Shown here piece after piece: positions 1 through 4,806 of a DNA stretch of 8,939 nt. The notes below the pieces were generated by a model. The model did not search any database. It was given only the letters and a program-made list of their open reading frames with translations, and was not told the origin of the DNA. Position 1 is the stretch's first letter; each line of letters opens with the position of its first letter. Position numbers and translations under genes: made by a program. The stretch spans positions 1 through 8,939 of the forward strand of contig JBMCWH010000021.1 of NCBI GenBank assembly GCA_048621635.1. Direction: 5' to 3'. This DNA is from JBMCWH01 sp048621635 (GTDB lineage Bacteria; Patescibacteriota; WWE3; JAUXAW01; JAYEID01).

Positions 1-1059
1 GAAATTGCCTATATGAAAAACCAAATTTATCTTACCACTTTGGAAATTCAGGAAACAGAAACAAGAATTAAAGCTAAGGAAAGCGAGTTGGAAAAGCTAC
101 AGGGAGATATTGATGGTTTGGAGGAGCGGATACAGCACCTGAGCGAACTTTTGGTTGAACAGCAGGAGATTCTTCGTGCGCGGGCGAGAGAAAACTATAA
201 ATCTTCTCGTTTAAATGGGTTTGAAATTCTTTTTGGCGCCTCTACCATCTCTCGTTTAGTAGATAGGCTTAAATATCTTCGCGTTTTGGAATTACAAGAC
301 CAGCGGTTAATTGAACAGATGAAGTCAACACGACAAGATTGTAGTGAGCAGAAGGAACTTTTGGAGATGAAGGAGCAGGAAGTTAGCGTACTTAAGGCTG
401 AGATTGAATCTTATCAGGATAGCTTGGAAGGAAAAAGGAATCTTCTCAGCAGGCAAAAAGCGGAGCAGGAACATTTGCTTGCTGTTACTAAGGGTAAGGA
501 GGCGGAGTTTCAGAAAAGGTTAAATCAGCTATTGGCAGAGAAAGAGGCTTTGGAATCAATTTACTTTAAAGGTTTGAGTAATGGGACTAAGGTGGAAAAA
601 GGGCAACCTATTGCTAGAATGGGAAATACGGGAGCACCGTGTTGCTCGACGGGTGTTCACTTACACTTTGAAGTAAGGGAATGTGATGAGGATGGTAATT
701 CATGTGAGACAACTAATCCTGCTAATTATTTGAAAGATGGATATGTTAATTCTGCTTCCTTTGAGAGCCAAGTCGAACATTTTGAAGGCAGTGGAGATTG
801 GTCTTGGCCGGTTAAAAAGCCTTTTCGTATTACACAAGAATATGGGGAGACGTTTTGGACCCGTGCAGGTAGAGCTCCTTACGCTTTCCATACTGGAATT
901 GATATCGCTGGCCCGTCGCCAGGAGTTTCTGTGCCTGTATATGCGGTTGATGATGGTGTAATGTATAAATCATCAGTTGCTTGTGGTTACTGTACTGCAA
1001 AGTATGTGGCTATAGATCATGGTGACGGCCTCTGGACAATTTATTTCCATGTTCAGTAA
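1..1059 (+). CDS. Coiled-coil M23 metalloendopeptidase with permuted catalytic domain (5' partial)
   Basis: Probable secreted peptidoglycan hydrolase of the EnvC/CwlO-like architecture. The frame is open from base 1. The first ATG (base 13) has no Shine-Dalgarno and lies inside a heptad-rich coiled coil, so the true start and signal peptide are upstream of the window. Numbering from that ATG, residues 1-185 are Glu/Lys/Gln-rich coiled coil with a hydrophobic break (FEILFGASTISRLVDRL, 70-86). An M23 (LytM-type) domain follows with its halves swapped. The C-terminal half comes first: VEKGQPIARMGNTG and the HLHFE motif (His216, His218). The N-terminal half ends the protein: WPVKKPFRITQEYG, HTGID (His293, Asp297), VYAVDDGV, IDHGDG, and YFH (His346), two residues before the stop. 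All five zinc/catalytic residues known in LytM-type peptidases therefore have a counterpart. Cys210/211, 224, 231, 324 and 327 could form disulfides. Family assignment is firm; activity is inferred. Confidence 0.9.
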   Translation, partial: EIAYMKNQIYLTTLEIQETETRIKAKESELEKLQGDIDGLEERIQHLSELLVEQQEILRARARENYKSSRLNGFEILFGASTISRLVDRLKYLRVLELQDQRLIEQMKSTRQDCSEQKELLEMKEQEVSVLKAEIESYQDSLEGKRNLLSRQKAEQEHLLAVTKGKEAEFQKRLNQLLAEKEALESIYFKGLSNGTKVEKGQPIARMGNTGAPCCSTGVHLHFEVRECDEDGNSCETTNPANYLKDGYVNSASFESQVEHFEGSGDWSWPVKKPFRITQEYGETFWTRAGRAPYAFHTGIDIAGPSPGVSVPVYAVDDGVMYKSSVACGYCTAKYVAIDHGDGLWTIYFHVQ

Positions 1060-1070
1060 TAGAAATATTT

Positions 1071-1085
1071 AAACCTTAAAGGTTT
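1071..1085. repeat. Intergenic palindrome AAACCTTAAAGGTTT, copy 1
   Basis: This is a 7+1+7 perfect inverted repeat lying 11 bases after the M23 stop codon. With flanks, an 18-base word (TAAACCTTAAAGGTTTAA, 1070-1087) recurs exactly at 3387-3404, again just behind a stop codon. It could be a transcript-end hairpin or a small dispersed repeat. There is no T-run directly after it. Confidence 0.6.
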
Positions 1086-1108
1086 AATAACTTCTTATGC
1101 TTTTGTGG

Positions 1109-1149
1109 AAAAAAGAAGGCCACCTTCTTTTTTGTTATGAAGGTGGCCT
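1109..1149. terminator. Bidirectional terminator with two overlapping hairpins
   Basis: On the plus strand, six A + GAAGG (1109-1119) pair with CCTTC + six T (1123-1133) around a CCA loop, giving a classical stem with T-tail to end the M23 gene. On the minus strand a different stem forms: AGGCCACCTTC (1117-1127) pairs with GAAGGTGGCCT (1139-1149), an 11-bp perfect stem. Read on the minus strand it is followed by TTCTTTTTT, which suits termination of the convergent gene ending at 1173. The two stems share bases and exclude each other. Confidence 0.8.
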
Positions 1150-1172
1150 GTTTTGATGATTGAATATTTTAG

Positions 1173-1481
1173 TTATTCAGAATGAAGGTAAAAATCTATC
1201 GCTTCTTGAACGGCGCGAGCCGCTACCCTGGGGTAACGGAAACCGTGCTTTGCCGCTGTTCTGGCGACAGAGAGTTCAGAGGCTTTTCCCAGAATAAACA
1301 TCTGATCATCATCTTTTGGTAACAATCTTCCTCCCAAACCGCTGAAGTGTAGCGTTTTGCAGTTGGGAGTAAGGATTAGGGCAGCTTCGATGTTGAAGAT
1401 GATTGTGTGCGAATCTTCCACCCTTTCGCTATGTGAGAAAACTCTTACCTTTAACCCGAATGCTGGCCTTGCCCGTTTCAT
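1173..1481 (-). CDS. Small protein of unknown function (102 aa)
   Basis: I do not recognise this family. The product is 102 residues with no signal peptide or membrane segment, so it is probably cytoplasmic. The N-terminus is basic (MKRARPAFGLKVRV), the middle looks like short beta strands (HTIIFNIEAALILT), and the C-terminal third is probably helical (ASELSVARTAAKHGF, VAARAVQEAIDFYL). The coding call rests on three things: a strong Shine-Dalgarno (GGGGAGG, 1486-1492 on the minus strand) four bases before the ATG, a promoter-like pair upstream, and a terminator hairpin after the stop. It faces the M23 gene convergently and is flanked by terminators on both sides, so it is probably transcribed alone. 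Confidence 0.7.
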   Translation of the reverse strand: MKRARPAFGLKVRVFSHSERVEDSHTIIFNIEAALILTPNCKTLHFSGLGGRLLPKDDDQMFILGKASELSVARTAAKHGFRYPRVAARAVQEAIDFYLHSE

Positions 1482-1523
1482 TTTTCCTCCCCTTTCTGAG
1501 GATACCCGTAGTCTTGTAGTCGT

Positions 1524-1553
1524 ATTTTATCATTGTTTATCTTTTAGTTGCAA
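1524..1553 (-). promoter_or_regulatory. Putative sigma-70-type promoter of the 102-aa gene
   Basis: Minus strand: TTGCAA (1548-1553), an 18-base spacer, and TAAAAT (1524-1529), about 43 bases before the ATG. Both boxes are close to consensus. It is the only clear pair upstream of this gene. Confidence 0.45.
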
Positions 1554-1560
1554 ATATGAA

Positions 1561-1595
1561 GGATAAAAAGAAAAAATCTTGCTATCAATAGCAAG
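1561..1595 (-). terminator. Minus-strand hairpin with T-rich tail
   Basis: CTTGCTAT (1578-1585) and ATAGCAAG (1588-1595) form a near-continuous stem. On the minus strand it is followed by ATTTTTTCTTTTT, a good intrinsic-terminator tail. No minus-strand gene precedes it. It sits upstream of the 102-aa gene's promoter and may block antisense read-through from the lamin-tail gene region. Confidence 0.5.
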
Positions 1596-1726
1596 TGTAA
1601 AAAAAGTTGTCATAAATTTTCGTCGGATACAACTTTACCAGGTAAAAATTGGAACTTTCTATAAGGCTTTTGTTATTTATTTGTCTTGGTTAATACGTTG
1701 TGCTAAGGTGAAATTGGTTTCCTGAG
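1596..1726 (+). other. 5' region of the lamin-tail gene: stem and small inverted repeat
   Basis: AAAGTTGT (1603-1610) pairs with ACAACTTT (1629-1636) over an 18-base loop. Overlapping its right arm is TTTACC-A-GGTAAA (1634-1646), an odd-centred inverted repeat of operator type. TAATAC (1691-1696) is -10-like, but no good -35 sits at normal spacing. AAGGTG (1705-1710) lies too far from the ATG at 1727 to be a standard Shine-Dalgarno. Confidence 0.35.
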
Positions 1727-3379
1727 ATGGTTTCCAAACTGCCTTTACGTTACTTCTTGGTTTTCCTCTTTCTTTTCTCTTTTGGTTACGGTTGCGGAGC
1801 TGTTCTTGCGCGTGCGCAGGAAAATGATGTTGTGTCTGTGGATTGGTCAGTAACTGCTGTACCTGAAGCAAAAGAAGTGGAACTCTCGTGGGAGAATTCT
1901 TTTCCCACTGCAAATTATAAAATTTATGTAGATAAGGGTTCTGGATTTGCTGACGGAACGACAGTGAATGAGTCTACCAGTTATACAGTGAAGAATTTGG
2001 AGCCTGGTGGAAGCTATATTTTTAAGATAGCTGCTTTGGGTGAGGATTTTGAAGAAATTAGTCATGTGACTATTCGTGTTGAAACAGAAGAGGTTCAGAA
2101 AGTTTCTCCTGGAGATGTTGTGATTAACGAAATCGCTTGGATGGGAACCAGTGTTTCTTATAATGATGAATGGATAGAGCTTTACAACAATACAGACAAG
2201 GATTTGGATTTAACTGGCTGGTTTTTAGTAGCAGAAGATGGTTCTCTTGAGATTAGTCTTGCAGGAGAGATTCCTGCCCAAGGCTATTTTCTTTTGGAGC
2301 GAACAGACAACGACACGATCAGCAATATAGAAGCTGATCTTATTTACACAGGTGCGTTGGGTAACAGTGGCGAATATCTAAAGTTATTGGATCCTACACA
2401 ACAAGTTGTAGATGAAATTGCCTGTTCAGAAAGTTGGTTTGCGGGAGACAATGAGACTAAGCATTCGATGGAACGCCGTCTGCCAGAAGAAGAAGGTTCC
2501 TCGAAAACTAATTGGTTGACAAACAACGGCAAAGTAATTTGCGGTAAAGATGCGGAAAGTAGCAAAATTTTAGGAACCCCAGGTCGGAAGAATAGTGTAT
2601 ATGGGCTAGAGTATATCTCAGAGGAAGATGATGCGGCTGGGGAAGAAGTGTTTGAGGGTTTAATTGAAGAAGTAAAAGAGCAGGAGGAAGGTACTGAGGT
2701 AACTCTTACCGGCTATGTTACGGCTCCTACCAGTATTTTCTCTTCCAATTATTTTTATTTGCAAGATGACTCAGCGGGAATAAAAGTTAATTGTGGAGCC
2801 TTTGAAAATTGTGCCGTAGAGTTGGGAAATGAAGTAAGACTCAGTTGCTTTTTAAAGGAAAGTTGGGATGAGTTTTATATTAAGATGGAAGAAAATGATG
2901 ATTTGGAAATTTTGGATAATGGCAACAATTGCCCCAATCCAAAGGAAGTTAAAACTGGTGAAGTAAACGAAGACTGGGAAGGCTTTTTGGTTAAAGTGTC
3001 CGGGCAAATAGTCGATAATATAAGCGGGACCACTTTTTATATTGATGACGGTTCGGGGAAAGCAAAGATATATGTAAAAACCGACGACATTGATGTTCCA
3101 GATAAAGAGATGGGCGACCAAGTAGTTGCTGTTGGTGTTGTGTCTCAGTGGGGAGATCTAAAGGACGGCACACCTAATTACAGGGTAATGCCTCGCTATC
3201 AGCGTGATTTGAAAATAGGCGAGGATAAAGAAATTCTTAGCCAAGGTGGAGACGTCTTAGGAGTTTCCCAACTTCCTGTTACGGGAATAAATGATGATTT
3301 CGCTTTGTTTTTTGGAAAGCTTGCTGTCTGTTTTGGCTTGTTTTTACGTTTATTGTTGTATTCTTATAGACTCTTCTAG
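1727..3379 (+). CDS. Secreted lamin-tail-domain / OB-fold protein with LPxTG-like C-terminus
   Basis: Extracellular modular protein of 550 residues. Residues 1-30 are a signal peptide: Lys/Arg n-region, YFLVFLFLFSFG core, probable cleavage after ARA. Residues 38-120 look like a fibronectin type III fold (VELSWENSF, YKIYVD, YTVKNLEPGGSYIFKIAA). Residues 128-270 are a lamin tail domain, with INEIAWMGTSVSYNDEWIEL, LTGWFLV and YFLLERTDN. Residues 311-400 and 407-497 resemble two OB-type folds (TGYVTAP...FYLQDDSAGIKV; VSGQIVD...FYIDDGSGKAKIYV). The end carries LPVTG (516-520), a hydrophobic stretch and Arg541/Arg548, like a sortase sorting signal, although Lys531 and Arg541 interrupt the hydrophobic part. 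The ATG at 1727 is the first possible start after an in-frame TGA (1709) and has a weak ribosome site. The precise role is unknown; surface adhesion or scaffolding is inferred. Confidence 0.9.
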   Translation: MVSKLPLRYFLVFLFLFSFGYGCGAVLARAQENDVVSVDWSVTAVPEAKEVELSWENSFPTANYKIYVDKGSGFADGTTVNESTSYTVKNLEPGGSYIFKIAALGEDFEEISHVTIRVETEEVQKVSPGDVVINEIAWMGTSVSYNDEWIELYNNTDKDLDLTGWFLVAEDGSLEISLAGEIPAQGYFLLERTDNDTISNIEADLIYTGALGNSGEYLKLLDPTQQVVDEIACSESWFAGDNETKHSMERRLPEEEGSSKTNWLTNNGKVICGKDAESSKILGTPGRKNSVYGLEYISEEDDAAGEEVFEGLIEEVKEQEEGTEVTLTGYVTAPTSIFSSNYFYLQDDSAGIKVNCGAFENCAVELGNEVRLSCFLKESWDEFYIKMEENDDLEILDNGNNCPNPKEVKTGEVNEDWEGFLVKVSGQIVDNISGTTFYIDDGSGKAKIYVKTDDIDVPDKEMGDQVVAVGVVSQWGDLKDGTPNYRVMPRYQRDLKIGEDKEILSQGGDVLGVSQLPVTGINDDFALFFGKLAVCFGLFLRLLLYSYRLF

Positions 3380-3387
3380 ACAATTCT

Positions 3388-3402
3388 AAACCTTAAAGGT
3401 TT
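3388..3402. repeat. Intergenic palindrome AAACCTTAAAGGTTT, copy 2
   Basis: Second exact copy of the element at 1071-1085, starting 9 bases after the lamin-tail gene stop. Here outer arms TTCTAAA (3384-3390) and TTTAGAA (3408-3414) offer a competing stem. The position behind a stop codon in both cases suggests a 3'-end role. Confidence 0.6.
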
Positions 3403-3412
3403 AAAATTTTAG

Positions 3413-3502
3413 AACAGGTCCGTCAAGTGGAAAGGTCCATTGGACCGGTTTTCCTTTCTCCTAGGAAAACAAGTCTGTGTAGGGTCACTCAGCGGGTCTG
3501 TT
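3413..3502 (+). ncRNA. Candidate structured RNA segment
   Basis: A 10-pair closing stem can form between AACAGGTCCG (3413-3422) and CGGGTCTGTT (3493-3502), eight Watson-Crick and two G-T pairs. It encloses GGTCC/GGACC (3434-3438/3442-3446, ATT loop) and an 8-bp perfect stem GTTTTCCT/AGGAAAAC (3448-3455/3463-3470, 7-base loop). A T-run (3513-3518) follows. No known riboswitch, tRNA, SRP or RNase P signature is recognisable. It could be a small RNA, a leader element, or just an elaborate 3' end of the preceding gene. Confidence 0.3.
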
Positions 3503-3612
3503 TAGTATAGAGTTTTTTCTGTCCCTTGTTCAATAAGGTTAGAGAACTGCATTTTCCGCCTTTTTGATTCTCTGTGGCATGTGACTTATACATTGTGGAA
3601 TGTATACTGCGG

Positions 3613-3655
3613 ATTGTATACAATGTACTATATACAATATATTGTATATTGTATG
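3613..3655. promoter_or_regulatory. Cluster of TATACAAT/ATTGTATA palindromes (candidate operator array)
   Basis: ATTGTATACAAT (3613-3624) is a 12-bp perfect palindrome. ATATACAATATATTGTATAT (3630-3649) is a 20-bp perfect palindrome. ATTGTATG (3648-3655) adds another half-site. The ATTGTATA half-sites at 3613 and 3641 are 28 bases apart. The arrangement suits a dimeric DNA-binding protein and lies about 250 bases upstream of the TrpR-like regulator. No binding protein is known from the sequence. Confidence 0.4.
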
Positions 3656-3891
3656 TTATATGTTTGTCAGTGGATAACCGGTGTGTCGGTATTTTTAGTA
3701 TTGGATTGGTATTACTACTGCTGTTATTGTGTATTGCGTATATTGCGTGTCATATCGCGTTTGTTGTTAAGTGTTATGCTTTGTTCGGTGGGGCTTGTTC
3801 CGAATTTTGCCCCAATTTCTCTGGAAAATAAGCCTTAGGTTGAATGGTTTACTAGTGCAGATAGTAATAGGGAGTTATTTACAGAGTTCGG

Positions 3892-3901
3892 AAGGAGGTG
3901 A
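3892..3901 (+). promoter_or_regulatory. Perfect Shine-Dalgarno in front of an ATT codon
   Basis: AAGGAGGTGA is fully complementary to the usual 16S rRNA 3' end. Six bases later comes ATT (3908), opening the frame that reads into the TrpR-like gene. The same 10-base word with the same six-base gap precedes the ATG at 4417. No ATG, GTG or TTG at usable spacing opens a frame longer than three codons. Confidence 0.7.
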
Positions 3902-3907
3902 ATTTGA

Positions 3908-3988
3908 ATTAGAGTTAAAACTAAGATTAAAAAACATCCTGATGATAAATTCCCGTGGGTTAATGAGGAGATGGAAATATGGGTTTAA
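3908..3988 (+). other. N-terminal fragment of the TrpR-like gene in a different frame
   Basis: From ATT 3908 the frame reads IRVKTKIKKHPDDKFPW and then VNEEMEIWV, stopping at TAA (3986-3988). The composition is coding-like, unlike the Arg/Leu-rich reading of the other frame (NSRGLMRRWKYG). One skipped base at GTT-T-AAA joins it to KDMQKLENYEE of the downstream frame, giving a continuous amphipathic helix as expected at the N-terminus of YerC-type proteins. It is either the true N-terminus of a frame-disrupted gene or a 26-codon leader peptide. Confidence 0.55.
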
Positions 3989-3992
3989 AGAT

Positions 3993-4328
3993 ATGCAAAA
4001 GTTGGAGAACTACGAAGAGATTTTAAAGTTTTTTACCGATTTGCTTACTGACAATGAGCTGCGGATGTTAGCGCAGCGGTGGCATATCGCCCGCGAACTG
4101 GTCTCCACAAATGATTCCAAAGTTGCAATAGCAGAACGTGTTGATACTTCTACAACTACGGTTTGTACTGTTGCAAATAATCTTTATCTAGGTGTTGGTG
4201 GTATGCGGGAGTTGTTGAGAAAGTGTGTAATGACTCCAGAAGAAGAAAAGCTTTTGGAGGAAAGAAAAAAGGCTATGGAGAGACGACGAGGTGGCAGTTA
4301 CAACTACGCAAAGGGCCATTTTCAGTAA
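3993..4328 (+). CDS. TrpR/YerC-family DNA-binding protein (frame-disrupted N-terminus)
   Basis: Cytoplasmic helix-turn-helix protein of the Trp-repressor superfamily, YerC/YecD branch. This conserved part is 111 residues from ATG 3993. The family core is clear: YEEILKFFTDLLTDNELRMLAQRWHIAREL, matching the 'FF.DL.T..E...L.QR..VA..L' pattern, then a recognition region AIAERVDTSTTTVCTVANNL where the family has 'I...TG.S.ATISRV'. A charged tail follows (EEEKLLEERKKAMERRR, then GGSYNYAKGHFQ). ATG 3993 has no ribosome site. The only strong one (3892-3901) feeds another frame that ends at TAA 3986, so I think the functional protein starts near 3908 and needs a +1 shift or correction of one extra base. 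The in-frame ATG at 3963 is a weaker alternative. The regulatory target is unknown. The ferritin-like gene follows 88 bases later. Confidence 0.8.
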   Translation: MQKLENYEEILKFFTDLLTDNELRMLAQRWHIARELVSTNDSKVAIAERVDTSTTTVCTVANNLYLGVGGMRELLRKCVMTPEEEKLLEERKKAMERRRGGSYNYAKGHFQ

Positions 4329-4400
4329 TTTATTGGTTTTTAATTTTTCGTATCAGAATGTTAAAATTAAAGTAGTTAGATTATTGAAAAGTTTTTTTGA

Positions 4401-4410
4401 AAGGAGGTGA
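4401..4410 (+). promoter_or_regulatory. Shine-Dalgarno of the ferritin-like gene
   Basis: AAGGAGGTGA, fully complementary to the 16S rRNA tail, six bases before ATG 4417. It fixes this start and suggests high translation. Confidence 0.85.
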
Positions 4411-4416
4411 GAATTT

Positions 4417-4698
4417 ATGCTTTCCCAAATACCACAAGATGTGAGCAAACTTCCCCAAGATTTAACTGATCAGGAAATTCTTCGCGTAGGTATAATTGCT
4501 GAATTGGATGCAGTTAGCCTTTATGAACAATTGGCCGCAATGACTGATGATCCTGATATCAAGGAAATTCTTAAGGATATTGCCAAAGAGGAAAAAACAC
4601 ATGTAGGAGAATTTCAGGCTTTGCTTTTGGAGCGAGATGAAGAACAGGTAGAGGAGTTAGAAGCGGGTAAAGAGGAGGTTAAGGAAGAATTGCGGTAA
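4417..4698 (+). CDS. Encapsulin-type ferritin-like protein (EncFtn family)
   Basis: Small two-helix ferritin-like protein of 93 residues, predicted to bind iron at a dimer interface. Helix 1 is DQEILRVGIIAELDAVSLYEQLAAMT and helix 2 is DPDIKEILKDIAKEEKTHVGEFQALLLER. Glu29, Glu59 and His62 have the spacing (30 and 3) of the Glu32/Glu62/His65 metal ligands I recall from Rhodospirillum rubrum EncFtn. Tyr36 corresponds to its Tyr39, and the Trp38 position is Leu35. Family members are usually encapsulin cargo or are fused to encapsulin. Here the tail is plain acidic coil (VEELEAGKEEVKEELR) without a targeting peptide, and no encapsulin lies in the window. A general rubrerythrin-like label is the fallback. 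The start is fixed by the Shine-Dalgarno. The gene follows the TrpR-like gene closely, so co-transcription is possible. Ferroxidase activity is inferred. Confidence 0.85.
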   Translation: MLSQIPQDVSKLPQDLTDQEILRVGIIAELDAVSLYEQLAAMTDDPDIKEILKDIAKEEKTHVGEFQALLLERDEEQVEELEAGKEEVKEELR

Positions 4699-4718
4699 GC
4701 TATTTTTTGAGTCTTCGC

Positions 4719-4786
4719 TTCCCGCGGAATTCTAGAAGAGAAGTGCGCCGCAATCTTCTTTCCGCGGGAACTACTAAAATTTTTTA
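4719..4786 (+). terminator. Long hairpin terminator after the ferritin-like gene
   Basis: TTCCCGCGGAA (4719-4729) pairs perfectly with TTCCGCGGGAA (4760-4770). Inside, AGAAGA (4734-4739) pairs with TCTTCT (4754-4759), leaving a four-base bulge and a 14-base loop. A T-run (4780-4785) follows about ten bases later. The hairpin lies between convergent genes. The rather distant T-run leaves room for a processing or mRNA-stability role. Confidence 0.65.
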
Positions 4787-4806
4787 AGTGTATTTTGTTT
4801 CGATTT

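Larger units (their letters stand above)
3503..3907. other. Non-coding stretch with palindrome cluster; no convincing gene
   Basis: Overlapping 85-residue frames from about 3574 and 3581 translate into Tyr/Cys/Ile-rich low-complexity sequence without a Shine-Dalgarno and are not accepted. The stretch contains CTGTCCCTT (3519-3527), the same word as one arm of the hairpin at 6352-6387. It also contains the TATACAAT palindromes (3613-3655) and short TATTGTG/TATTGCG repeats (3725-3747). It ends in a strong Shine-Dalgarno. Confidence 0.6.

Noticed and set aside
700..961. Small frames on both strands inside the M23 gene
   Set aside because: Shadows of a gene with clear catalytic motifs in the main frame.
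1677..1913. 78-residue minus-strand frame opposite the lamin-tail gene start
   Set aside because: Gln/Thr/Lys low-complexity shadow of the signal-peptide and fibronectin-like region. The plus-strand gene has clear domains.
3413..3502. tRNA, SRP RNA or RNase P RNA
   Set aside because: No GGTTCGAAT-like T-arm, no SRP GGAA-tetraloop domain, and no RNase P conserved blocks. It is kept only as an unassigned foldable segment.
3574..3838. Two overlapping 85-residue frames rich in Tyr, Cys, Ile and Leu
   Set aside because: They translate the palindromic AT-rich DNA in two frames at once, lack a Shine-Dalgarno, and have low-complexity composition with no recognisable family. They are treated as non-coding.
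3771..3992. Long N-terminal extension of the TrpR-like frame from ATG 3771
   Set aside because: The extension has no ribosome site, reads through the strong Shine-Dalgarno at 3892-3901, and has Leu/Arg-rich non-family composition. The family begins near residue 70 of this frame.
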